From CAWKGV01 sp963849305 (lineage in GTDB: Bacteria > Pseudomonadota > Alphaproteobacteria > Acetobacterales > Acetobacteraceae), in contig CAWKGV010000006.1 of NCBI GenBank assembly GCA_963849305.1, forward strand, positions 372,001 to 436,000: a stretch of DNA of 64,000 nucleotides. The letters are read 5' to 3'. Below, one piece after another: positions 1-8,925 of this stretch. Each line of letters opens with the position of its first letter. The first letter of the stretch is position 1. Both the position numbers and the translations under genes were made by a program. The notes beneath the pieces were generated by a model. That model had not been told where the DNA came from, ran no database searches, and was given only the letters and a program-made list of their open reading frames with translations.

Positions 1-745
1 GGTTGATGTGCAGGATGACGACATCGCAGGAGTTGCAGCCGTAGATCAGCGGGAAGATGGCGGGATTGCCCATATATCCGCCGTCCCAGTAGCATTCGCC
101 GTCGATCTCGACCGCCCGGAACAGGAACGGCAGGCAGGCCGACGCCAGCACGGCGTCGGCGGAGATTTCGGCGGACTGGAACACCTTGACCTTACCGGTT
201 CGCACATTGGTGGCCGAAATGAACAGGCGAATCGGCGCAGTTGGCTTTCGCAGCACCTCGAAATCCACGCTGGCCAGCAAGGCGTCGCGTAGGGGATTGA
301 GATCGAGCGGGTTGAACTCGTATGGGCTGAACAGTCGGGTGATCATGTCGAAGCCGACGAAGGCCGGCGACCATTCCAAGCCCCAGTTGCTGGAGACCCG
401 GTCAAACCAACTTGGCTGCAGCGGCGACAGGGCGGCGGCATCGGCCACTCGGCCCCAAAACTCGGAAAGTACCCGGCGGGCCGCTTCCCTGCCCCCGATC
501 GCCATTCCATAGGCAAAGCAAGTCGCGTTCATCGCGCCGGCGGAGGTCGCGCTGATTCCTTCGACGGCGATTCTTTCGTCCTCTAGGAGGCGATCAAGGA
601 TCCCCCAGGCGAGTGCTCCGTGCGCGCCGCCGCCTTGCAGCGCCAAGTTGATCCTCTTTACGCCGACTGGCTTCCCAGGGTCGGATCGAGCCAGAGGCGA
701 CGCATCGGCTATCGCTCCGGCCGGACTGTCCAGCAGTGTGCTCAT
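1..745 (-). CDS. Patatin-like phospholipase, partial (C-terminus beyond window)
   Basis: Predicted lipid acyl hydrolase of the bacterial patatin family that often sits beside 3-hydroxybutyrate dehydrogenase. The frame is open from an ATG at 745 to the window edge, so about 248 residues are visible. The oxyanion glycine loop (QGGGAHGALAWG) is near residue 38 and the nucleophile elbow is ATSAGAMN with Ser68; the first Gly of the usual GxSxG is Ala here. The DGG of the Ser-Asp dyad occurs near residue 215 in WDGGYMGNPAIF. The start overlaps the natural TGA of a dehydrogenase remnant immediately upstream (TGATG), which indicates former translational coupling. The lipid or polyhydroxybutyrate-related role is inferred from that neighbour. 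Confidence 0.85.
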   Translation of the reverse strand, partial: MSTLLDSPAGAIADASPLARSDPGKPVGVKRINLALQGGGAHGALAWGILDRLLEDERIAVEGISATSAGAMNATCFAYGMAIGGREAARRVLSEFWGRVADAAALSPLQPSWFDRVSSNWGLEWSPAFVGFDMITRLFSPYEFNPLDLNPLRDALLASVDFEVLRKPTAPIRLFISATNVRTGKVKVFQSAEISADAVLASACLPFLFRAVEIDGECYWDGGYMGNPAIFPLIYGCNSCDVVILHIN

Positions 746-756
746 CAGTGCGCGGT

Positions 757-1164
757 CTATCCGCCATCCACCGGCAACGCCGCGCCGGTGATTGCAGCGG
801 CATCCTCGCTGCACAGGAGCGCGTGATAGCGGCGGATCACCGCGCGCAGGTCCTCCGGATCGAAGCGGGCAGATAGCGCCGTCGAGCCAACCAGGTCGCA
901 AAACATGACAGTGACCTGCCGACGTTCGGCGTCCAACTGGGTCGCGGACCTATCCGCCTCGGCGACAGGCTCTACGGCGGGCGCGCATTGCAGCGCAGCG
1001 ATTGCTGCCAACAAGCGACGGCGATCGCCGACCAGCAGCACGCCGAGATCTTTCAGGTCCTCGGCCGTCAGGCTCGGGAGCAGGTCGGCTTCGATCTTGT
1101 TTTCGCGGAAAGCCGGCTCGTATTGCTCAAGCCCTAGCGTCCGCAACCACCGCGCGACATCCAT
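757..1164 (-). pseudogene. Scar: SAM-domain adenylate cyclase N-terminus fused in frame to a 3-hydroxybutyrate dehydrogenase C-terminus
   Basis: The first ~60 residues (MDVARWLRTLGLEQY...) form a SAM domain, and residues ~80-110 are the opening of a class III cyclase domain (VMFCDLVGSTALSARFDPEDL). Proteins of this type normally exceed 1000 residues with AAA and TPR parts. Here homology stops after RRYHA and continues in frame as LLCSEDAAAITGAALPVDGG, the typical C-terminus of a short-chain 3-hydroxybutyrate dehydrogenase. A TAG then replaces an expected Trp codon, and the residual TAH plus TGA of the old dehydrogenase run into the patatin start. No catalytic cyclase residue beyond the first metal Asp remains, so activity is not expected. 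Start chosen at the ATG opening the SAM domain; an ATG four codons upstream is possible. Confidence 0.75.
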
Positions 1165-1434
1165 GGACAGCCTCACTGGCGTAGAATGCCCTTATGGCCG
1201 CTACGTGTCCACTCGACCCGTGCGACCGAATCGCGAGCGCAAGACACGCATTGGCGCGGCGTCCATTGCGGTGAACCGTGCAGGCACCACATGAGCCGTG
1301 GTCGCAGCCCCTTCTTTGTCCCGGTCTGGGCCTTGTGCCTTTCGCAGGGTGTCGAGCAACGAGGTGCAACTGCGCGGCGCAATTCGCACGGCAGCAAATT
1401 CGCCCGCGCCGGGACCGCCTCCCTCGCTCCAGGC
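1165..1434. other. Gap between cyclase scar and phosphoesterase, no gene recognised
   Basis: This 270-base stretch contains short open frames on both strands, but none resembles a family I recognise and none has convincing codon structure. It would contain the promoter of the minus-strand cyclase fragment. Confidence 0.4.
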
Positions 1435-2182
1435 TTATTCGACAATGCCGAGGGATAGCGCCATTCGCCCAATCTGGACGACCATTTTCGATAGCGCGCG
1501 CTGATGCAGACCTCCAATCATATTCAAGCGCAAGCAGCTCTGCTTCCCACAGTTCTGATTTCTTCGTAAGGATGGCGTAGCGGGCGTGTGGCGAGCTATA
1601 CTCAAGATTGCCAGCAACTGGGATGTCGGCAAAAACCGGGCATCCAACGCTCCCCGGGTTCAGAATGAGACGTCCGTTTGGTCCCAGAGTGAAACTTTGT
1701 CGGTGACTATGACCGCATAGTACGACACTAGCTGTCGCCGCGTTTCTCAGCCGCTCTTCCAAAACATTGCGGCGAGCCGGCACAAAGCGTCCGTCCTCAA
1801 GCCTCTCTTCTATCAGATAGGTGGTATCATCACCTGGAATACCATGCACTGCCAGAATGCCTTCAGCTAGCTCGATTTGTGAAGGTAAGCTGTGCAAAGC
1901 TTGCCGCTGCTCCAATTGCAGCGCCCTGCGGGCGAATAACCCAGCGGGAGTAAGATCAGCTTCGGGTAGCTCAACGATCCATCGATCATGATTTCCCCGA
2001 ACAGTCGGAAGCGCAAGTGTCTGAAGGGCCTCAAAAGTCTCCTTGGGCCATAGCGGGCTAGTGACGCAATCTCCCAAATTCACCGTGAAATCGGCGCCGC
2101 GGTTTCGGATATCAACAAGCACTGCTTCGAGCGCGCGAAGGTTTCCATGAATGTCTGAGATCACCGCCAGCCGCATCGACAT
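1435..2182 (-). pseudogene. YfcE-like metallophosphoesterase with one 3' frameshift
   Basis: Calcineurin-like metallophosphoesterase of the small YfcE/MJ0936-like type, about 248 residues when one extra base is removed. All metal-binding motifs are visible: SDIHGN near residue 10, GDCVTSPLWP near 40, GNHDRW near 65 and GHSH near 165. The start is the ATG at 2182 (MSMRLAVISDIHGN), because upstream in-frame sequence does not look coding. Near 1464 one extra base (AA for A) shifts the frame after RPDWA. Removing it gives RPDWAMALSLGIVE and a stop at 1435, a natural end for the family; uncorrected, the frame runs on to 1127 through unrelated sequence. The lesion spares the active site, so a lengthened protein could still be functional. 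Confidence 0.75.
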
Positions 2183-2529
2183 ACTCCGCACATATAGCCT
2201 ATGGTTCGGTCGTTCAGCAACTGTGCCCCGGGCGGCAGCGCCGCCCGTTTCAATGTCGCTCTCAGGCTGGCGCGAAGCGACGGCGCCAAGCCGGACGGCC
2301 GCGCCTGTTTCTGTAACAGTCACTGACCAGGCATCGTAAGGGCGGCACGCGCGCTCTGTTGCAGCTTTTTGAGCTCGTCGCTGGACACCCCACCTTTCGC
2401 GCCGCTAACTGTCTTTGCATGACGACAAACCTCCCGATGAGCGGGCCCGGCCTTGTAGCATGGCGGCGTTTTTTTCCCGTCGAAAGCGCACGACCGGCGC
2501 GGCGCGACCCGACTTGATTCCGTATCCGG
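2183..2529. other. Gap upstream of phosphoesterase, no gene recognised
   Basis: No coding sequence is supported here. The left part should hold the phosphoesterase promoter (minus strand); the right part runs into the transposase remnant. Confidence 0.4.
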
Positions 2530-2682
2530 GGGTATGGACCGTCAGACGCTGTGCGATTGGGTGGCACCGATACAATGCGTCTGGGCTGGACGGATTGTAC
2601 AATCGGCCCCGCCGCCACGGCCCGCTGCCTCGGCTGGCGGAAGAATAGCAGGCGCAGATCGCACAATGGGTTGAAGGTCAGC
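2530..2682 (+). mobile_element. IS630-family transposase remnant
   Basis: Translation in two frames gives GMDRQTLCDWV (2535 onward), then after a frameshift HRYNASGLDGLYNRPRRHGP, then LPRLAEE, a stop, and QAQIAQWVEG. This is the helix-turn-helix and linker segment of IS630-type transposases, where the family reads roughly GMDRQTLRDWVHRYN and GLDGL.NRP. The stop falls where the family usually has Gln (CAG to TAG). The catalytic DDE domain and both ends of the element are absent. The fragment abuts a patatin fragment directly, so it marks an old insertion or recombination point. Confidence 0.65.
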
Positions 2683-2784
2683 AAACCGGGCGTCCGCGGT
2701 AAACCGGGCGTCCGCGGTTGTCTCGCGGGCCAGGCGCTCATCACCGCGGCACCGTCGGCGCCGCCTCGGCGGAACATCGCCTGC
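2676..2784 (-). pseudogene. Fragment of a patatin gene (partial copy of the 9-kb patatin)
   Basis: The bases align with about 9389-9480, within the cNMP-binding patatin pseudogene, with few mismatches and the same strand sense. On the minus strand it reads QAMFRRGGADGAAV, then after a frame change RLARETTADARF, matching QAMFRRGGVDGAAV and RLARETTADARFADL of the longer copy. It carries an exact 18-base tandem duplication at 2683-2718 that repeats six codons. Neither active-site motif is present. It is wedged between the IS630 remnant and the TadA fragment. Confidence 0.7.
2683..2718. repeat. 18-bp perfect tandem duplication
   Basis: AAACCGGGCGTCCGCGGT occurs twice head to tail (2683-2700 and 2701-2718). 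The homologous site near 9395 has a single near-identical unit, so the duplication arose after the copies separated. It is a multiple of three and keeps frame inside the patatin fragment. Confidence 0.9.
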
Positions 2785-2800
2785 GGGCGCGCGGGGCGAG

Positions 2801-3601
2801 GTGCCGGTGGGCGCGGTCGTGCTCGGACCGGACGGCACGGTGCTGGCGCGCGCCGGCAACGAGGTCGAGGCACGACGCGATGCATCGGCGCATGCGGAGC
2901 TGCTGGCCCTGCGTGCCGCCGCGAGGGCGTGTGGCCAGGCGCGGCTGGCCGGCTGCGATCTGGTCGTGACTTTGGAGCCCTGCCCAATGTGCGCCCAGGC
3001 GGCCAGCTTGTTCCGCATCCGACGGCTCGTGTTCGGCGCGTACGACCCAAAGGGCGGCGGGGTGGAGCATGGGGCGCGGGTGTTCCAGGCCGCCTCGTGT
3101 CACCACCGGCCCGAGGTTGTGGGCGGCGTGCGCGAGGCGGAGGCGGCGGCGCTGTTGCGGCGCTTTTTCAACGAAGACCGAGAGCGCCGGATGGAAGGTC
3201 GACGTGCTTGGGGAACCTGCCTTGACGGAGTGGCGTTTCCCTCGCGCCAAGCGCAACGAACGGCAGCGAATCACGGCTCAGCGCGCCGGATCAATTTGCA
3301 GGAAAATGGCGCCAAGTATCGTGATTCCAAGCAAACGCGATCACCTGGCGGAGCCAGATTGCCCTTGCCGCTCAGTAGGTTCCGAGTTCTTCGCGGACGA
3401 GGGATTACGGATCTGCGGACCACCTGTGATGCTAAATGGCGAAGCCGGCGAGCCATCCGCGGATGGCATTCGTGCCAGCATATATCCTCTCCCATTGCCC
3501 GGCGCCTCAAGCGGGTGAGCCGGAATAGGTGCGACCCCGACGCCCACGATAGCGGTTCGGCCGCCATCGGAATCGCGAAGGGTTACAAACGGGTGGAATG
3601 A
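2801..3601 (+). pseudogene. tadA: TadA-like tRNA/nucleoside deaminase lacking its N-terminus
   Basis: Cytidine-deaminase-fold protein of the TadA type, which converts A34 to inosine in tRNA-Arg(ACG). Zinc and catalytic motifs are intact: HAELLAL with the proton-shuttling Glu, and EPCPMCAQAA with two zinc Cys. PKGGGVEHG and CHHRPEVVGG are also typical. Homology begins at GARGEVPVG, only ~4 codons before the first usable start (GTG 2801), so the first helix is missing; upstream sequence is the patatin fragment. Homology ends near ALLRRFF (about 3170), after which the frame runs ~140 residues through unrelated sequence to 3601. An intact essential tadA must lie elsewhere if this copy is dead, or this could be a paralogous deaminase. 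Function as written is doubtful. Confidence 0.65.
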
Positions 3602-3705
3602 CATCCGCCAGCTTCGCTGTTAAAGCTGCGGCCGGTTTACCATGATCATCGGCTACCCCGAGCCGGGTGGCGGGTCCGGTTTCACCGGTGATAGCGGGAG
3701 GCCCC
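3200..3705. other. Region between TadA homology and MscS gene, no gene recognised
   Basis: Apart from the read-through tail of the TadA-like frame, no coding sequence is supported. The last bases contain a GGGAGG ribosome-binding site just before the channel gene start at 3706. Confidence 0.4.
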
Positions 3706-5256
3706 ATGAGCTTCTGGCATCAGGTCGAGATCGCGGGCGAGATGGGGAGCTCATATCCCTGGGTTCTGGCGGGCCAGATCGTCCTCGCGCTGGTCCTTGC
3801 CTCGGTGAGGCGGGACGCCCGCTTCCGGATGCGCGTCTCCGTCCTGCTGCTCCTTCTATCGCTCCTTGGAACCGTCATCTGCGCGGGCATCCTTTATCAT
3901 GGGCCGACCGAGGCCGCGAGCTTCGGGTTCCTGTTCGTCCACTTCCTTGCGCAGCTCCTATACGTCATCGGCACGATCCAGGTCGGCGGCACGCTGCTCT
4001 TTCGCTTCCTGCTGCCGCAAATCGGGCTGGCGCTCGCGCCGATCCTGCTCGACATGCTCTTCGGCCTCGCCTACATCGCGGCCATCCTCCTCCTGCTGGG
4101 CCACCATGGCGTGAACCTCAGCGGCATCGTCGCCACGAGCGCGGTGCTTACCGCCGTCATCGGTTTCAGCCTCCAAGATACCCTCGGCAACATCATGGGC
4201 GGCGTTTCCCTCCAGGCGGAACGCAGTATCGCCGTCGGCGACTGGGTCCGCATCGGCGAGGTCGAAGGGATAATACGCGAGACGCGTTGGCGGCAGACCT
4301 CGATCGAGACCCGTGACTGGGACACCGTCGTCATCCCCAACAGCGTGCTGATGAAGTCGATGGTGACAGTGCTCGGCCGCCGTACCGGCAGGTCCAGGCT
4401 GCATCGCGTGCTAGTCCACTTCAACGCCGATTTTCGTCATTCGCCGACCGAGGTCGTCGACGCGATCGACCGGGCCGTACAGGACGCAGCGATCACCGAC
4501 GTCGCGACCGACCCCAAGCCGGTTTGCATCTTGAACGAGTTCAGGGAGAACTACGGCTCGTATCTCGTGGCGTACTGGACCGCCGACATGTCGAAAATTC
4601 CTTTGACCAGCGGCGAGGTCCGGAGGCGGATTGTGATGGCGCTCCAGCGCGCGGGCCTGAGTGTGTCGGTTCCCTCCCAAAACGTCGTGCTGAACGTGAA
4701 CAGCGCCGGTCGCGAGACCAGGAGACGTCAAGAGGAACTTGCCCGGCAAATGGCGGCGATCGAGGCGGTGGACTTGCTGGCTCCCTTGAATGAGCAGGAG
4801 CGGCGGGAATTGTGCGCTTCCCTCACCACGGCACCGTTTCGCCGGGGCGAGATCATCAGCCGCCAGGGAGAGGAGGCCGATTACCTTTATATCTTGACGA
4901 AGGGGGAAGCGACCGTCCGGGTCGCCAACGCCAGTGGTGCAAGCTCGCGCGTCGGGACGCTGCGCGCCGGCGACGTGTTCGGCGAGACAGGAATGATGAC
5001 CGGCCAACCCCGCACGGCCACGGTAGAGGCTCAAACGGACGTCGTCTGCTACCGTCTCGACAAGGAAGGCTTCAAAGCCACTCTTCAACGTCGGCCGGAG
5101 ATCGCCGACGCGATTTCACGCCTGCTGGCAGAGTACAAGCTCAATCGCGAAGGCATTCTCAGCGGGCTGAACGCCGATGCGCTGCAAACGGAGATCAGCC
5201 AGGCACAGGGAGATATGCTTCGGCGGATCCGCAACTTTTTCCTGCTGACGAGTTAG
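3706..5256 (+). CDS. MscS-family channel with C-terminal cyclic-nucleotide-binding domain
   Basis: Inner-membrane channel of the bacterial cyclic-nucleotide-gated MscS type, 516 residues. Four or more hydrophobic segments fill residues ~15-160. The pore helix and MscS beta domain follow (VIGFSLQDTLGNIMGG, SIAVGDWVRIGEVEG, VVIPNSVLMKS). A cNMP-binding domain occupies ~370-490, with the phosphate-binding cassette GDVFGETGMMTGQPRTATVEA keeping the Glu and Arg that hold the cyclic phosphate and ribose. The ATG at 3706 follows GGGAGG and is preferred to a GTG at 3667. Known relatives open on cAMP rather than tension. The next gene is an adenylate cyclase, a plausible ligand source. The frame is intact, unlike its neighbours. 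Confidence 0.88.
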   Translation: MSFWHQVEIAGEMGSSYPWVLAGQIVLALVLASVRRDARFRMRVSVLLLLLSLLGTVICAGILYHGPTEAASFGFLFVHFLAQLLYVIGTIQVGGTLLFRFLLPQIGLALAPILLDMLFGLAYIAAILLLLGHHGVNLSGIVATSAVLTAVIGFSLQDTLGNIMGGVSLQAERSIAVGDWVRIGEVEGIIRETRWRQTSIETRDWDTVVIPNSVLMKSMVTVLGRRTGRSRLHRVLVHFNADFRHSPTEVVDAIDRAVQDAAITDVATDPKPVCILNEFRENYGSYLVAYWTADMSKIPLTSGEVRRRIVMALQRAGLSVSVPSQNVVLNVNSAGRETRRRQEELARQMAAIEAVDLLAPLNEQERRELCASLTTAPFRRGEIISRQGEEADYLYILTKGEATVRVANASGASSRVGTLRAGDVFGETGMMTGQPRTATVEAQTDVVCYRLDKEGFKATLQRRPEIADAISRLLAEYKLNREGILSGLNADALQTEISQAQGDMLRRIRNFFLLTS

Positions 5257-5485
5257 GCCCGCCGCCGGCCGCGACCCGCGCCCGGGCTGCTGGCGGACGA
5301 GCAGGCGGTCAACCGGCACTTCGCCCGGCTCCTCCCGGTTCGCGCTCCCGGATTGATAGATGCGGGCTGATGCTTGTCCGGAACTTGCGCCGGTCTGCTC
5401 CGAAATTTTTTCCCTTTCAGGTGAGTTCGCTGCCGAGGCAACCAGCGCGTATAATCAGCAGCAGATCATCGACGGACGCAGAACG

Positions 5486-8400
5486 ATGGGTCAGCCGGAA
5501 GACGTAGGTGGAGGTGCTTCCCGCCTCAACTCGGCGTCCGGGCATGGCTCTCCGTCGCGGGCCGACCGGCGGGTCGTAACCGTGGTGTTCGCCGATCTGT
5601 CCGGTTTCACCAGTCTCGGGGAACGTCTGGATCCCGAGGAGCTGACCGATCTGCTGCGGGACTGCCTGGCTGGACTGATCGCGGAGATCCATGCCCGGGA
5701 GGGCTGGCTGGAGAAGCAGATCGGGGATGCCCTGCTCGCGGTATTCGGCGCGCCCGTGGCGCACGAGGACGACCCGGCGCGGGCCGTGCGCACGGCGCTG
5801 GCGATGCTGCAGCGGATGGCCGAGGTCAACGCCCGGGTGCAGGAGCGGATTGGACGGCCGCTGGCGCTGCACATCGGGGTGAATACCGGCCTGGTCGTGA
5901 TGACCCGAGACCTGGAGTCCGGGCCTGGCGCCCGCGCGGGCGAGCTGGTGGTGGTGGGCGACACGGTGAACACGGCCGCCCGGCTGCAGCAGGCCGCCGG
6001 GTCGGGGCAGGTGTTCGTTGGTGCGGCGACTCATGCCGCGACCAGCCGGGCCTTCGACTACGCGCCGCTGCCGCCGTTGTCGGTCAAGGGCAAGCAGGCC
6101 ACGCTGGTGGCCTACCAGTGCCTGCGGGAGCTTCCGCGGCCCGCGCGGGGTGGGTCCGGTGCGAACCGGCGATTGGCCGGGCGGGACGGGGAGCTGGCGG
6201 TGCTGCGCGAGCATCTCGATCGGGTGGCGCACGGCACCGGCGGGCTGGTGGTGGTGGAGGGCGAGGCGGGGCTGGGCAAGTCACGGCTGATTACGGAGGT
6301 CGGCCGGGGACCCGGACCCGGAACGGCCGCGGTGGCTGGTGGGTCATGCCCTGTCGTTGACTCGCGGCATCCGCTACTGGCCGTTCGTGGACTTGCTGCG
6401 CGGGTTCGCCGGGATCGAGGAGGGCGACGCCGGCGCCGTGAGTTGGGCCAAACTGGAGAGCAAGCTGGGCGCCTTGGCCGGCGAGGACGGCACCGACACC
6501 GGGCTCTATCTCGGCGTGCTGCTCGGATTGCCACTTGCCGGGGAACGGGAGGCGCAGGTCCGTTTCCTGGACGCCGACAAGGTCAATGTGCAGGTCTTCC
6601 GCGCGGTGCGCCGTTTCCTTCAGCACTTGACCGAGCAACGTCCGCTCGTGGTCGTGCTCGAGGACTGGCACTGGGCGGACGACGCCTCGGTGCAGCTGCT
6701 TGAGCACCTGATGCCGCTGATCCGGACGATGCCGCTGCTGATCGTGTGCACCACGCGCCCGCAGCCCGATGGGACGCCGGCCCGGCTGATCGAGGCCGCC
6801 CGGCGCGCGGTCGCGGACCGCCTGACCGAGATCCGGCTTGCTCCGCTCTCGGCGACGGCGAGCTTGGAGCTAGTGGGCGAGGCGTTCGGGCTCGGCACGC
6901 TGCCACACGGGTTGCGCGAGGTGGTCCTGCGACGGGCCGAGGGCAATCCGTTCTTCCTTGAGGAGATCGTCCGTGCGCTGGTTGACCTGGGTCTGGTCCG
7001 CCAGGGGGCCACGGGCCAGTGGGAACTCAGCGAGGCCCTCGGGCAACTGGGGATCCCGGACACCGTCCGGGGAGTGATCGTGGCCCGGATCGACCGCCTG
7101 GATGAGGAACTCAAGGAACTATTGCGGGTCGCCGCGGTGGTCGGTCGTAGTTTCCTGCGCTCGCTGCTGGCCGCGATCGCCGAGCACGACCGCGATGTCG
7201 ATGCGCATCTGGGGGAGCTGCAACTCCTCGACCTCGTCCGCGAGCGGCGTCACCTGCCGGAGCTGGAATACGCGTTCCGCCACGCCCTGACCCAGGAGGC
7301 CGTGTACGACAGCATCCTGCTGAAGCGGCGACGGGAACTGCACCGGGCGGTCGCGCGGGTGGTCGAGGAGCTGCTCGTCGATCGGGGCACGGAGCTGTAT
7401 GGCCTGCTCGCGTTCCACTACGCGCGGGCCGAGGACTGGGAGAACGCCGAGCGGTGCCTGCTCGCGGCGGGCGACCAGGCTGGCGGGGTCGCTGCTGATG
7501 CCGAGGCGCTGGACTACTATCAGCAGGCGCTGGCCGCGCACGACCGTCTGGGCGGTGACCGGTGGACCCCGCTCCAGCACGCGCAGCTTCAGCGCAAGAT
7601 CGGCGAGGCGCTGTACCGTCGGGGCCGCAACGCGGAGGCGCTCAAGCATCTGCGGGCGGCGCTCGCGCAACTCGGCGCGCCGTTCCCGGAGTCGCGATCG
7701 GGTATCCGGTCCTCCATTGTCAGCGGGGCGGCCGGGCAGGTGGCGTGGCTGCTGCGCGGCGGGCCGGCGCCGGCCGGCGGTGAGGCGGACGCGGCCGCGG
7801 TCGAGATCGCGCACCTGTACCGGGTCCTGTGCGCGATCGTTCTGTTCACCGACCCGGAGCTGTACATCCTCGGTAGCCTGCGGCTGGCTCGGCATGCGCA
7901 GCGCCACCACGTTTTGTCCGGCCTGGTCACCGCGTGTGCCCAGCTCGGCGTGGTGTGGGACGCGCTGGAAAGGCCGGGGATGGCGCTGCGCTCGCATCGG
8001 CGCGCGGTGGCGATCGCCGACGGGCTCGACGACCCCGTCGCGGGGTCCCTGGCACAGCTGGGCATGGGGGCGCACCAGCTGTTCGCGAGGGCGGACTGGC
8101 CGGCAGCCCGGGAGCATTTCGAGCGGTCGGCGGACACCGCTTGGCGGACCGGGGATCTGCGGTCCTGGGGCATCGCCTGCACTCTGCTGGTTGTTGGTCA
8201 CACGATGAGCGGCGAGATGGAGCGGGCATCCGCGATATGCGCGAGAGACGATTCGGGTCGGCGAGGATGGCGGCGACGATCAGATCCGTGCCTGGGGCTT
8301 GGGCAATCTCGGTGTGGAGCTGGCCATGCGCGGGCGATTCGCCGAAGCGGCGGGTCCGCTCGCCCACGGCGCGGATCTGCTGCGCGCGGTGCCCGATCAC

Positions 8401-8925
8401 GGCGCCCTGACCGTGACTTCGGCCTGGCTGGCTTGGTGCGAACTGCAACAGGGGCGCGTCGAGGCGGCCGTAGCGGTGCTGGATGAGGCCGAGCGGGTCG
8501 TCGCCGAGCTGGGGCTGCGCGGGTTCTTCCTGACCGACTTGCGCCAGACACGGCTCGAGGCCGCGCTGCACCTGGCTGAGCTGGCCAGCCCCGGCGATCG
8601 AGCGCGCGCCCTATCTTCGGCCCGCCGGGCCTGCCAAGTCGCCTTGGACCACGGTCGGATGGATATCTACCTCCTCTCGCGAACCTACCGGCTGTGTGGT
8701 ACCTACGAGTGGCTGCGTGGTCGGGAGCGGCGGGCGCGGCGGTGGTGGCAGCGGGCCGTGGACCATGCCGAGCGGACCGGGACGCGGTACTCGGCGGCCG
8801 CCGCACACACCGAGATCGGGATCCGGACCGGCGACCGGCAGCACCTCGACCGCGGGGCCAGCATGTTCGCCGAGATGGGCGTGGACAGCGCAGTGCTATG
8901 GCCCGGGGCGCGCGAGGGCGCGTAG
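5486..8925 (+). pseudogene. Class III adenylate cyclase-AAA ATPase-TPR protein with two frameshifts
   Basis: Corrected length is about 1145 residues. Residues ~25-200 form a class III cyclase domain: FADLSGFTSLGE and GDALLAVFGAP carry the two metal Asp, the Lys of LEKQIGD and the Asp of VVGDTVNTAARLQ favour ATP as substrate. A STAND/AAA ATPase follows (Walker A GEAGLGKSRL, Walker B-like VVVLEDWHWADDAS), then TPR-like helices to the end. One extra base near 6302 (after SRLITEV, resuming AGDPDPERPRWLVGH) and one near 8244 (after SAICA, resuming ETIRVGEDGG) break the frame. Removing both restores one protein. As written, only a cyclase domain plus Walker A would be made from the start codon. Such proteins are thought to couple NTPase sensing to cAMP synthesis. 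Confidence 0.78.
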
